Assembly: GCA_017744915.1 (NCBI GenBank)
Contig: JAGIAH010000001.1
Span: forward strand, 1-64,000
Source: Agrobacterium tumefaciens
GTDB lineage: Bacteria > Pseudomonadota > Alphaproteobacteria > Rhizobiales > Rhizobiaceae
Direction of reading: 5' to 3'
DNA: 64,000 nt
This document shows positions 18,075-25,764 of the stretch, piece after piece. The notes beneath the pieces are model-generated. The model did no database searches. It saw nothing but the letters and a program-made list of their open reading frames with translations, and was not told the origin of the DNA. Made by a program: the position numbers and the translations under genes. The number at the start of each line of letters is the position of its first letter. Position 1 is the first letter of the stretch.

Positions 18075-19196
18075 TCACGGAGATGACACGGCCGGAAGGG
18101 AAGACTGGCGGAAGGCGAGCTTCTTACCGAATGTCTGGAACGGCAGCTCGATGAAACGGTAGCTCAGATAGGCCATGATCACCGTCAGGACGCAGGTCAA
18201 CACGATGGTGACATGGATGGGATAAGGAGCGAGTTGCCGGTAGGGCAGAATATATTCCACGATCGGTTGGGCCACCGGGCCAAGCAGATAGACAGAATAG
18301 CTTATCGCGCCCAGCCAGACAAAAACCGGATGCGTGATGCGGAACCTGGTCGTGAACAGCGCAAAAAGCGCCATTCCCGCATAATAGGCAATCGTATAGC
18401 GATACCAGGTCTCGCCGAAACCCATATCCACATTATAACTTAGAAGACTTATGACAGGCACGGTGACGACCACGAGAAGGGATGTGGCGAGGATAAGCTT
18501 TCGCAGCTTCGCCCCGGCCTGGTCGCTGGCCCCGTGACGCCACAACAGCCCCCAGAACATGACAGTCAGCCCAAGCGGTATCGCGACGGGCAATTTGATG
18601 CCCACGGCGTAGCGGGTTGCAGCCATCCCAACTGCGCACAACAGGAAAAACACCACGGCCCCCGCCGCTCCCTCCGGTTTATGCAGAAGCCTGACATAAA
18701 ACAGCACGCCACTGACGACATAGAAGACGATCTCTATCTGCAGCGTCCAGTAAACGCCGAGAATATTCTGCTGCCCCAGGAATTGCTGCAGCATCGTCAC
18801 ATTGGCGATGATCTGCTTCAGCGTGAACACATCTCCCCGCACCAGCGGAATAATCGCCAGAGCCAGCATCATCGACACCCAATAAGCGGGATAGAGCCTG
18901 AAAAACCGTGAAATTGCGAAACCACGCAAGGGCGCATTGCCCGCTTTCAGCAAGGAGAATGGAATGACAAAGCCGGAAACCGCAAAGAACATGACGACGG
19001 CGATCTTTCCGAGGTCGACATATTCGGTGAAGACGTAAAACAGATAACACTCTGCCGAATTCGAGATAAATCTGCCTTTATACGCTACTTCCGCGATGTG
19101 AAAATAGATCACCGCCAAAGCCGCCATACCTCGAATGGAATCGACGTAAATCCAACGCCCGGGATTGCGATCCGCGCTCATCAATGCCTCATCCAA
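18075..19196 (-). CDS. Acyltransferase 3 family membrane protein
   Basis: This is a 373-residue integral membrane acyltransferase of the OafA/NodX/ExoZ type, with about ten hydrophobic segments. The N-terminal motif YVDSIRGMAALAVIYFHIAE carries the family R-G and catalytic His. A second motif lies in FFAVSGFVIPFSLLKAG. Members O-acetylate or otherwise acylate surface polysaccharides. It stands alone, so the acceptor is unknown. The 187 bases upstream are AT-rich and hold the terminator of the next gene. Confidence 0.82.
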   Translation of the reverse strand: MDEALMSADRNPGRWIYVDSIRGMAALAVIYFHIAEVAYKGRFISNSAECYLFYVFTEYVDLGKIAVVMFFAVSGFVIPFSLLKAGNAPLRGFAISRFFRLYPAYWVSMMLALAIIPLVRGDVFTLKQIIANVTMLQQFLGQQNILGVYWTLQIEIVFYVVSGVLFYVRLLHKPEGAAGAVVFFLLCAVGMAATRYAVGIKLPVAIPLGLTVMFWGLLWRHGASDQAGAKLRKLILATSLLVVVTVPVISLLSYNVDMGFGETWYRYTIAYYAGMALFALFTTRFRITHPVFVWLGAISYSVYLLGPVAQPIVEYILPYRQLAPYPIHVTIVLTCVLTVIMAYLSYRFIELPFQTFGKKLAFRQSSLPAVSSP

Positions 19197-19290
19197 AATT
19201 ATTTATAAAAATGTAATATTAGTACTTCTCAACGAACTATAATGTCGCCGGGGCGCAAATTGCAACCTGATACACCATTTTGTATTCCCA

Positions 19291-19328
19291 AATAGAAAAC
19301 TGCATCCCGGAGCGAAGCCGGAATGCAG
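19291..19328 (-). terminator. Rho-independent terminator after the glyoxalase-like gene
   Basis: On the minus strand CTGCATTCCGG-loop-CCGGGATGCAG (eleven pairs with one G-U) is followed by TTTTCTATTT. It lies 56 bases after the stop codon of the leftward gene. Confidence 0.85.
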
Positions 19329-19383
19329 TGCGGTGGTTGCAACGGGATCTTAGAAGCCCACAGTGAGGCGCGATCGCAGGTTT

Positions 19384-19827
19384 CTACCAGACCAGTTCCA
19401 CCTGCGGCCGGCCATTGGAGGTTTTCTCCATCGTGCGTCCGGACGTGTCGACATTGCAGTGAACACGCTGGCGGAAGGCGGAGAAGCTTTCGAAAGTCAC
19501 GACATCGACGGGATCATCAAGATGAAGCGTCAGCCGGTAGCGTTCGGGATCGCCGCCGAGCGCCTGAACGCCGAGCACGGAGGCCACGAAGGGCTGGCCG
19601 AGATAAAAACCTTCCACCCTTGAGCCCAAAAGATAGGGATTGAAGGCGGGTCGGTTGCCGGCAGCCGCGTGGAGGGTGTTCCAATCACGGAAGCCATATT
19701 GCGCGGCGATGAGTTCCAGCGCTTTCGAGTGGGTGATTGCCTGCCCCTGCTCCTCAAGAGCGGCGCGCAGCCGTTTTGCCTGTTCTTTCAGTCCCTCAAG
19801 CGCGGGAAGCGGTTTGGACACGTTCAT
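19384..19827 (-). CDS. Glyoxalase-superfamily related protein
   Basis: This 147-residue protein has two parts. An N-terminal helical module (residues about 1-55, with LKEQAKRLRAALEEQG and the repeated motif AAQYGFRDWNTLHAA) is found in bacterial 'glyoxalase superfamily' and ankyrin-like stress proteins. A C-terminal beta-rich part (about 60-147) is also present. No metal-site residues are evident, and I cannot assign a reaction. It is monocistronic with its own terminator. Confidence 0.65.
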   Translation of the reverse strand: MNVSKPLPALEGLKEQAKRLRAALEEQGQAITHSKALELIAAQYGFRDWNTLHAAAGNRPAFNPYLLGSRVEGFYLGQPFVASVLGVQALGGDPERYRLTLHLDDPVDVVTFESFSAFRQRVHCNVDTSGRTMEKTSNGRPQVELVW

Positions 19828-19991
19828 AACGGTTCTCCAACATGCGCATGCCGAATTTTCCGAAGGGGGCCCGCGTTGCCATCGACGACATGCAAAACAT
19901 GGGGATGACCGTTATTCAGGAAAGAGCTTCACCAGGGGCGATAACGCCTGCGGACGGCCGGGGCTCTTCTGCCCGTGGCCGTCCTATAGTC

Positions 19992-20020
19992 CAGAAAGCG
20001 CCGCCAGTCAAAGGCGGCGC
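19992..20020 (-). terminator. Rho-independent terminator after ompW
   Basis: On the minus strand a perfect eight-pair stem (GCGCCGCC-loop-GGCGGCGC) is followed by TTTCTGG, 16 bases after the stop codon. Confidence 0.75.
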
Positions 20021-20035
20021 GTCAACAGGCCCTGA

Positions 20036-20722
20036 TCAGAAGCGGTAGGTGATACCGGCGCCGATCAGCCACGGATCGAGCTTGGCCTTGCCGCTGATCG
20101 GCGTGCCGCCCAGTTCGGCGGTCCAGTCCGTCTTCAGGAAGATCTTCTTCACGTCGAAGTTCACACCCCAATGCTCATCCAGCATATAGTCGAAACCGAC
20201 CTGCACAGCCGCACCGAGCTTGTTCTTGACGTCCAGATTGCTGAAACCGGGCTTTTCCGACTGGTTGTAGAACAGCGAGTAGTTCACGCCCGCGCCGATA
20301 TAGGGCTTGAAGGCGCCGAAATCGGTGAAGTGATACTGCAGCGTCAGCGTCGGCGGCAGTAGCCAGGTCTTGCCCACCGGTGTGCCGGCCAGCACGCCCT
20401 CGCCATTGATCCTGGCATAGGTGGTACCGAGGATGAGTTCGGCGGCGAAGTTTTCGGTGAAGAAATAGCTGATGTCGAGTTCGGGGATCACGGTATCCGA
20501 ATAGGACAGGCCAGCACCCGGCACGCCGTCGACGCTGCCGCTGTCATGGGTGATGACGCCGAGGCCGCGCACGCGCAGCATCCACGGGCTTGCCGCGGCA
20601 ATCGCCTCTTCGGCGGTGGGCGCCGGTGCTACCGGGGCCAGATCGGCGGCCAGCGTACCGCTCGCCATCATCATTGCCGCAACGCCAGCCAGCAGGGCGG
20701 TCTTCTTGTTCATCTTCGTCAT
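20036..20722 (-). CDS. ompW: OmpW family outer-membrane protein
   Basis: This is a 228-residue predicted eight-stranded beta-barrel. A signal peptide (residues 1-25, MMMASGTLAADL at its end) leads to the mature protein. The typical OmpW features are VTHDSGSVDG-like loops, the strand PTLTLQYHF, GAGVNYSLFYN, and the terminal GAGITYRF with C-terminal Phe. The frame is open to 20803, but the ATG at 20722 has AGGAGA eight bases upstream and begins the signal peptide. OmpW is induced under oxygen limitation in several bacteria; an FNR-like site lies upstream here. Confidence 0.9.
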   Translation of the reverse strand: MTKMNKKTALLAGVAAMMMASGTLAADLAPVAPAPTAEEAIAAASPWMLRVRGLGVITHDSGSVDGVPGAGLSYSDTVIPELDISYFFTENFAAELILGTTYARINGEGVLAGTPVGKTWLLPPTLTLQYHFTDFGAFKPYIGAGVNYSLFYNQSEKPGFSNLDVKNKLGAAVQVGFDYMLDEHWGVNFDVKKIFLKTDWTAELGGTPISGKAKLDPWLIGAGITYRF

Positions 20723-20844
20723 TCCATCTCTCCTATAGCGCAGCGCGGCCGGGAGGCCCGGAACCGGCTGATGACGGCGGACCGGCGACTCTTCGCCTGC
20801 CAAACCGGATCGCAGCCACTATGGCGATGGACGGGGTGGGCCGA

Positions 20845-20858
20845 TTGAGATGGATCAA
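20845..20858. promoter_or_regulatory. FNR/FixK-type anaerobox upstream of ompW
   Basis: TTGAGATGGATCAA differs from the FNR/FixK consensus TTGATNNNNATCAA at one base. It is 123 bases upstream of the ompW start, a plausible activator position if the leader is about 80 bases. OmpW genes are FNR targets in enteric bacteria. Oxygen control here is inferred. Confidence 0.55.
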
Positions 20859-20957
20859 ATGGGAATGACGATCGCCTTTCAGACCGGCGAAGCAGGCGGC
20901 ATAGTGACAATTGCGCCACAGGCGATGTCCCGCGAGGCCGCTTTCACACAGCCGAAA

Positions 20958-20985
20958 AGCAAAAAGGGCGCCGGTCCGGCACCCT
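20958..20985 (-). terminator. Rho-independent terminator after the MFS gene
   Basis: On the minus strand AGGGTGCCG-GAC-CGGCGCCCT (nine pairs, one G-U) is followed by TTTTTGCTTTT, ten bases after the stop codon. Confidence 0.88.
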
Positions 20986-20995
20986 CTCTTTGCCC

Positions 20996-22297
20996 TCAGG
21001 CCGCCTGCGGCGTCAGGGTGGCGGAACCCGGCTTCCTCAGAAGCAATACCGAGACAGCGGCGAGCATGCACATCAGGCCGGCGATCTGCAGCGCGGGCAT
21101 ATAGGTATCGAAATCGCTCTTGAAGAAACCGGCGCCGAAGGCGGCGGTGGCCGCCCCGAGCTGATGGCCGGCGAAGACCCAGCCGAAAACGAGACCCGCC
21201 TTTTCGCGGCCGAAATTCTCGGCAGCCAGCTTCACCGTCGGCGGCACGGTCGCCACCCAGTCCAGCCCGTAGAACACGGCGAAGACCGAAAGCTCGACGA
21301 AACTGAACCCGGAGAAGGAGAGATAAAGCAGGGAGAGGCCGCGCAGACCGTAGAACCAGAACAGCAGGAAGCGGTTGTCGAAACGGTCGGAAAGCCAGCC
21401 GGCGAAGATCGTGCCGAAGAAATCGAAGATACCGATCACTGCCAGCGTGCCGGCCGCCGTGACCGCGGCCATGCCGAAATCACCGCAGATCGAAATCCAG
21501 TGAGTCTGGATAAGACCGTTGGTCGAAAGGCCGCAGACGAAAAATGTGCCGAACAGGACCCAGAAGACCGGGTTGCCGGACACGCTTTTGAGCGTCACCA
21601 GCGGTGAAACCAGCGTGGCGAGAAGATTGTGGTCCTGCTTCGGCGGCTTTATCACCGCCGTCTCGCCATAGGCCGGCAGGCCGACATCGGCAGGGTGGTC
21701 GCGCATCAGAAGAAGCACGAGGATCATGGCGGTCGCAATCACCGCAACGGAGAGCGTCAGGGCTGTTCGCCAGCCATAGGCTTCGGTCAATGCCGCCAAT
21801 AGCGGCAGAAACACCAGCTGACCGGTGGCGTTGCTGGCCGTCATCAGGCCGATCACGAGGCCCCGGCGTTTGGAAAACCAGCGTGCCGCCACCGTCGCAC
21901 CCAACACCAGCGCCGTCATGCCGGTGCCAACACCGATCACCACGCCCCATAGAAGCAGTAATTGCCACACCTCAGTCATGAAAAAGGAAGCCACGATGCC
22001 GCCCATGATGAGGGCAAGCGCCGTCGACACCACCTGCCGGATGCCGAAATGGTTCATAAAGGCGGCGGCGAAAGGCCCGAGGAGGCCAAAAAGCACCAGA
22101 CGCACCGCCATTGCGGAGGAAATATCGGCGATGTCCCAGCCGAATTCCTGATGCAGCGGCTGGATCATCACCCCCGCCGATCCCATCGCGCCGGCGGTGG
22201 CCAGCATGGTCAGAAAAGTGGTGGCGGCAACAAGCCAACCGTAATGCAGGTTTCTGCCGGCCATCCAGCTGGCAAGGCGTGTGGAGAGCATGTTCAA
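20996..22297 (-). CDS. MFS transporter under MarR control
   Basis: This is a 433-residue transporter with twelve predicted membrane segments of the oxalate/formate antiporter-like or monocarboxylate branch. Marks are NLHYGWLVAATTFLTMLATAG at the start (YGW), and the loop-2/3 region ARWFSKRRGLVIGLMTASNATGQ with the family R-G-x-x-x-G. It lies downstream of a marR gene on the same strand, with two palindromic operators in the 83-base gap. An efflux or organic-anion role is possible; the substrate is unknown. Confidence 0.85.
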   Translation of the reverse strand: MNMLSTRLASWMAGRNLHYGWLVAATTFLTMLATAGAMGSAGVMIQPLHQEFGWDIADISSAMAVRLVLFGLLGPFAAAFMNHFGIRQVVSTALALIMGGIVASFFMTEVWQLLLLWGVVIGVGTGMTALVLGATVAARWFSKRRGLVIGLMTASNATGQLVFLPLLAALTEAYGWRTALTLSVAVIATAMILVLLLMRDHPADVGLPAYGETAVIKPPKQDHNLLATLVSPLVTLKSVSGNPVFWVLFGTFFVCGLSTNGLIQTHWISICGDFGMAAVTAAGTLAVIGIFDFFGTIFAGWLSDRFDNRFLLFWFYGLRGLSLLYLSFSGFSFVELSVFAVFYGLDWVATVPPTVKLAAENFGREKAGLVFGWVFAGHQLGAATAAFGAGFFKSDFDTYMPALQIAGLMCMLAAVSVLLLRKPGSATLTPQAA

Positions 22298-22330
22298 AAT
22301 CCCTTTCCCATGGCCTTTGGCCGAGTCCTG

Positions 22331-22344
22331 CGGGTATATACCCG
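22331..22344. promoter_or_regulatory. MarR operator 1 (MFS promoter)
   Basis: This is a perfect palindrome, CGGGTATATACCCG, 33 bases upstream of the MFS start codon. An identical copy lies in front of the marR gene at 22789-22802, and a degenerate copy lies 20 bp away. Confidence 0.8.
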
Positions 22345-22350
22345 ATTTTG

Positions 22351-22364
22351 CGGGCAGGTACCCG
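22351..22364. promoter_or_regulatory. MarR operator 2 (MFS promoter, degenerate)
   Basis: CGGGCAGGTACCCG keeps the outer arms CGGG/CCCG and the right half GTACCCG of operator 1. The centre-to-centre distance from operator 1 is 20 bp, about two helical turns, so two dimers could bind side by side. Confidence 0.65.
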
Positions 22365-22380
22365 CTTTATGATCAAAAAA

Positions 22381-22782
22381 TTACAGGGCTGTGAGCAGTT
22401 CCTGCAATTGCGCGGTCTTTTCCGGACCCAGCCGGGCTTCGATTTCGTCCTGTACCCCATCCCAGAGCGGCGCGCCCGTTTTCAGGATCGCCTGCCCCTC
22501 CTCCGTCACCGTCAGCACCGCCTCCCGCTGGTCCTCGCCGTGGCCGATGGCTACCAGCCCCATACGGGCCAGCACCTTGGCATTACGGCCAACGGTGGAG
22601 CGATCCAGCTCCACCCGCGCGGCAAGGTCGGTCAGCGAAACAGGGGCCGTCCGGTTGATGTTCCGCAGCAGGCTGAACTGGCCGATATTGACGCCAAGCG
22701 GCGCCAGCGCCTCGTCATAATAGGACGAGACCTTGCGGGATGCTTTGCGCAACAGGATGCAGTGACAGCTATCGTTTGGCAT
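22381..22782 (-). CDS. MarR-family transcriptional regulator
   Basis: This is a 133-residue winged-helix regulator. Helix-turn-helix: VSLTDLAARVELDRSTVGRNAKVLARMGLV (recognition part DRSTVGRN). The wing carries the family DxR motif (GEDQREAVLTVTEEG). Two cysteines at residues 6 and 8 might sense oxidants, which is speculative. A palindromic operator lies six bases upstream of the ATG, so repression would block its own initiation. It probably controls itself and the downstream MFS gene. Confidence 0.86.
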   Translation of the reverse strand: MPNDSCHCILLRKASRKVSSYYDEALAPLGVNIGQFSLLRNINRTAPVSLTDLAARVELDRSTVGRNAKVLARMGLVAIGHGEDQREAVLTVTEEGQAILKTGAPLWDGVQDEIEARLGPEKTAQLQELLTAL

Positions 22783-22788
22783 TTGTCT

Positions 22789-22802
22789 CGGGTATATACC
22801 CG
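22789..22802. promoter_or_regulatory. MarR operator 3 (marR promoter)
   Basis: This is the same perfect palindrome as operator 1 (CGGGTATATACCCG), six bases upstream of the marR ATG. The region between it and 22954 has no gene. It does contain an imperfect inverted repeat (AGACCGTAAAC at 22865-22875 and GTTTGCGGTCT at 22929-22939) that could be an insertion-sequence remnant. Confidence 0.8.
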
Positions 22803-22954
22803 CAAATTGCCGAAGGCAAGAAGCGTTCGGAAAATTCTCGACGAAAGGCCATGGGCGTCACCCTAGACCGTAAACTCATAAGCCCGGGGCCAACGCCGCA
22901 CTGGGGAGAGCGGAGCCAGAGTGAGGAAGTTTGCGGTCTATGAGGTCATAGCGC

Positions 22955-23173
22955 CTACTGCCCAGATCTAATCATCTCACGAATTTTAGTCGCCTTCTCG
23001 AAATGATCGAGTGCATGGGTTTTGATCCACCACTCGGCGGCTTCCATAAGAAGGTCGGGATCGTCGTTCCTGTTTGCAAAGAACGCATAGAATGACAGGC
23101 CAACGCCCTCACCCTTTTTTACGATTTTGTCGTCGCAGACTGAGATGGCCTTCGCCCTTAGGGTCGGTCTCAT
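22955..23173 (-). CDS. Small hypothetical protein
   Basis: The family of this 72-residue soluble protein is not recognised. The composition looks like a real protein: a basic start (MRPTLRAKAISVCDD), then an acidic-aromatic helix-forming end (LLMEAAEWWIKTHALDHFEK). The frame is open to 23299, but the extra part is Cys/Ser-rich and overlaps a GC hairpin, so the ATG at 23173 was chosen. The ribosome site is weak (GGGCA). Confidence 0.5.
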   Translation of the reverse strand: MRPTLRAKAISVCDDKIVKKGEGVGLSFYAFFANRNDDPDLLMEAAEWWIKTHALDHFEKATKIREMIRSGQ

Positions 23174-23289
23174 GGTGTGCCCTATGCTTCGCAAGTCGCC
23201 TTCGGGCGACCATACATTTCTCGCTACAGAAATGCTGATCTGCGAACAGATCGAACATGAGAGCAATATCTGCTTTCGCGGAGGAGCAA

Positions 23290-23309
23290 CCCCGGCCATT
23301 CAGCCGGGG
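23290..23309 (-). terminator. Hairpin after the GNAT gene
   Basis: A seven-pair stem CCCCGGC/GCCGGGG with a six-base loop lies 21 bases beyond the stop codon of the leftward GNAT gene. There is no clear T-tract. Confidence 0.45.
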
Positions 23310-23330
23310 CATGACATCAACGGATATCGC

Positions 23331-23900
23331 TCAGGCTGAAAGCCTGCGGCCATTCGCGACCAGAAGACCGGCGGCACCTTCCAGCCAGCCGGCTTTCAGT
23401 TCCAGCGCCAGGAAACGGCTGCGCTCGAACGGGCCGGGCATGATCAGGTGCTGGGCCTTGTCAGCGAAAAAGCCGAAGCGCTCGTAATAAAGCGCGTCAC
23501 CCACCAGAAGAACGGCGCCATGACCGCGCTTGGTCGCTTCGGCAATCGCCGCGCGCATCAGCGCCGAGCCGATGCCCTTGCCTTCATGGGCGGCGTCAAC
23601 GGCGAGCGGGCCAAGCAGCAGCGCGTCAACCGCGCGGCCTTCGCGCGAAATGCCGGCTTCGACATTCCACAGGCGCACCGTGCCGATGACATGGCCGTCC
23701 TCATCGCGGGCGACGAGCGCCAGGCCTTCGGCCGGAACGCGGCCGGCGCGCAGCTTTTCGGAAGACTTGCGGCGACGGCCGGCGCCCATGGCGCGGTCCA
23801 GCAGGTTCTCACGGGCGACAACATCGCCCGGATTTTCCTGATCGATATGAAATGTCTGCGGTGTGAAAAATGCACGTACCGAATTCAGAAGAGCGGCCAT
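23331..23900 (-). CDS. GNAT-family N-acetyltransferase (YhbS-like)
   Basis: This is a 189-residue acetyl-CoA-dependent N-acetyltransferase. Acetyl-CoA motif A is VDAAHEGKGIGSALMRAAI (Q/R-x-x-G-x-G/A type). The later motif GDALYYERFGF is typical of the YhbS branch. The open frame extends to 24029, but the ATG at 23900 has GGAGGG nine bases upstream. It lies 194 bases downstream of the ornithine decarboxylase start region's opposite end, on the same strand; the acceptor (protein, polyamine or antibiotic) is unknown. Confidence 0.8.
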   Translation of the reverse strand: MAALLNSVRAFFTPQTFHIDQENPGDVVARENLLDRAMGAGRRRKSSEKLRAGRVPAEGLALVARDEDGHVIGTVRLWNVEAGISREGRAVDALLLGPLAVDAAHEGKGIGSALMRAAIAEATKRGHGAVLLVGDALYYERFGFFADKAQHLIMPGPFERSRFLALELKAGWLEGAAGLLVANGRRLSA

Positions 23901-24062
23901 CTCTCGGCCCTCCGTCACACAACCGCCCACACGCGGCCCTTGATGAAAAATGGTGAAACCGTTCCGGCCCGCCGACACGCTTTCCTCGGCTGGAAGAGGT
24001 GCAGCAAGCAGGGATTTGCGCAACAGCACAATCGGCAGGGCCGGAACGGAAGCTTGGTCGAG

Positions 24063-24088
24063 ACGCCGCCCTGTTCAGCGGGCGGCGT
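24063..24088 (-). terminator. Hairpin after the decarboxylase gene
   Basis: A perfect nine-pair stem (ACGCCGCCC / GGGCGGCGT) with an eight-base loop begins 5 bases after the stop codon. No T-tract follows (CTCGACC), so its termination strength is uncertain. Confidence 0.55.
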
Positions 24089-24093
24089 TCGAA

Positions 24094-25227
24094 TCAGATG
24101 ACGTAGGCCTTCAGCGGTTCGAAGCCATTGAAGGCAACCGCCGAATAGGTCGTCGTATAGGCGCCCGTGCCTTCGATCAGAACTTCGTCGCCGATGGTCA
24201 GAGAGACCGGCAGCGGATACATGTTCTTTTCATACAGCACGTCGGCGCTGTCGCAGGTCGGACCGGCCAGAACGCAGGGCTCCATCTCGTCCTGATCGCG
24301 CTCGGTGCGGATCGGGTAACGGATCGCCTCATCCATCGTCTCGGCGAGACCGCCGAACTTGCCGATGTCGAGGAACACCCAGCGGTGGTTGTCATTGTCG
24401 GACTTGCGCGAGACAAGAACGACTTCCGCCTTGATGACGCCTGCATTGCCGACCATGCCGCGGCCCGGCTCGATGATCGTCTTCGGGATCTGGTTGCCGA
24501 AGTGCTTGCGCAGCGCCGCGTCGATCGCCTGGCCGTATTCTTCGGCAGCCGGAACGTCGCGCAGGTACTTGGTCGGAAAACCGCCACCCATATTGACCAT
24601 CTGCAGGTGGATGCCCTGCTTGGCAAGCGATGCGAAGACGCGCTTGGCATCGGCCAGCGCCGCATCCCATGCGTCGAGGTTCATCATCTGCGAACCGACG
24701 TGGAAGGACACACCGTAGGACTCAAGACCGAGCTGATGCGCATAGACCAGAACGTCGACGGCCATCTGCGGCACGCAACCGAACTTGCGCGACAGCGGCC
24801 ATTCCGCACCTTCGCCATCCGTCAGCACGCGGCAGAAGACGCGCGCGCCGGGAGCGGCACGGGCAACCTTCTCAACTTCCTCATGACTGTCCACGGCGAA
24901 GAGATCGATGCCGAGCGCATAAGCGCGTGCAACATCGCGTTCCTTCTTGATGGTGTTGCCGAAGGAGATACGGTCGGCCGTTGCACCCGCATCGAGCGCC
25001 ATCTGGATTTCAGCCACGGAGGCGCAATCGAAGTTGGAGCCAAGAGAAGCGAGCAGCTTCAGGATTTCGGGAGCCGGGTTTGCCTTCACGGCGTAGTAGA
25101 TCGCGCTGTTCGGCAGGGAATGCCGGAACGCGTTGAAATTGTCGCGCACGACGTCGAGATCAACCACGAGGCAAGGGCCTTCGGGACGTCGGGTCTTGAT
25201 GAAGTCGAGAATGCGTGCAGTCGTCAT
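24094..25227 (-). CDS. odc: Lysine/ornithine decarboxylase (PLP, alanine-racemase fold)
   Basis: This 377-residue decarboxylase makes putrescine from ornithine and/or cadaverine from lysine, feeding polyamine synthesis in the cytoplasm. The PLP lysine is K48 in YYAVKANPAP. The phosphate-binding glycine motif is NMGGGFPTKYL. The dimer-completed active-site Cys is in AGPTCDSADVLYE. The length matches the alphaproteobacterial group IV enzymes. The frame is open to 25605, but the ATG at 25227 has AGGGAA upstream and starts the family N-terminus. The remaining 400 bases are an untranslated leader with a short upstream ORF. Confidence 0.93.
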   Translation of the reverse strand: MTTARILDFIKTRRPEGPCLVVDLDVVRDNFNAFRHSLPNSAIYYAVKANPAPEILKLLASLGSNFDCASVAEIQMALDAGATADRISFGNTIKKERDVARAYALGIDLFAVDSHEEVEKVARAAPGARVFCRVLTDGEGAEWPLSRKFGCVPQMAVDVLVYAHQLGLESYGVSFHVGSQMMNLDAWDAALADAKRVFASLAKQGIHLQMVNMGGGFPTKYLRDVPAAEEYGQAIDAALRKHFGNQIPKTIIEPGRGMVGNAGVIKAEVVLVSRKSDNDNHRWVFLDIGKFGGLAETMDEAIRYPIRTERDQDEMEPCVLAGPTCDSADVLYEKNMYPLPVSLTIGDEVLIEGTGAYTTTYSAVAFNGFEPLKAYVI

Positions 25228-25632
25228 CGATATATTCCCTATAAAACCGGCTCCGGAAAAATCCGGAGGACAAAGGACGCTCGAGATATGCATTCGAATC
25301 AGCCGGTGGAGGCGCAGAATCGATAGCATACGCTCAAGGCGCGAATATGAACGACGCCCTGCCAGAGCATCATTCGGCTTTGTCTGCCATCGATTGGAGG
25401 GATTGACCCGACCGCACTTCAGGCAATGATGGTGTGCCTCTTCAGTACCCCGGCTGATGGAAAGCCGGCAGAGAACCAGAAAGGCCCGCACCGTCGTTGC
25501 TTCATATGTCCTCGCATTTCCCGGTTGGCCGGAATAGCGACTGGAGGGGTTAGTTCCAGGTACCTTACCTAAATCCTCACCACATCGAGGACTCGGCGGA
25601 CACACATGGGCACGTGCGACTTTGGGCAGCCC
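25228..25632 (-). promoter_or_regulatory. Long 5' leader of odc (speF-type regulatory RNA candidate)
   Basis: About 400 bases separate the likely promoter from the decarboxylase start. The promoter candidate is TTGATT, 17 bases, then TATTTC on the minus strand, about 25635-25665. Structured parts include CTGGA/TCCAG and TCCTC/GAGGA hairpins near the 5' end and a 28-codon upstream ORF with a good ribosome site. There is also a long-range pair AATCGAT/ATCGATT (25389-25395 with 25318-25324), and a GC hairpin CTCCGGA-TTTT-TCCGGAG at 25251-25268 just before the ribosome site. The speF RNA motif was described upstream of such genes in alphaproteobacteria (Corbino et al. 2005); equivalence here is inferred. 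Confidence 0.65.
25419..25505 (-). CDS. Upstream ORF (28 codons) in the odc leader, candidate sensing/arrest peptide
   Basis: On the minus strand an ATG with GAGGACAT directly upstream (GAGG five bases from the ATG) opens a 28-codon frame ending in TGA. The peptide starts MKQRRCGPFWFS, continues AGFPSAG, and ends VLKRHTIIA. It is basic and aromatic at the front. Its stop is 191 bases before the decarboxylase start, leaving room for attenuation or anti-sequestration. In E. coli the SpeFL leader peptide senses ornithine and controls speF; the sequence here is unrelated to that peptide. No homologue is known to me. Confidence 0.6.
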   Translation of the reverse strand: MKQRRCGPFWFSAGFPSAGVLKRHTIIA

Positions 25633-25764
25633 GTGAAATAAGAATATTCGCAGTCATAATCAAGAGGATTTTTTCATCAAATAGCGGATTTTTTCGGCAG
25701 TGAATTTAAGGTTGAACAGTCGCTCCCCGGCGTTCAATTATATGGAACGAACCGGAGGATTTTC

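Noticed and set aside
25228-25605. N-terminal extension of the decarboxylase reading frame (503 residues in total)
   Set aside because: The extra part is Cys/Arg/Ser-rich and unlike the family. The ATG at 25227 has a ribosome site and gives the normal 377-residue enzyme.
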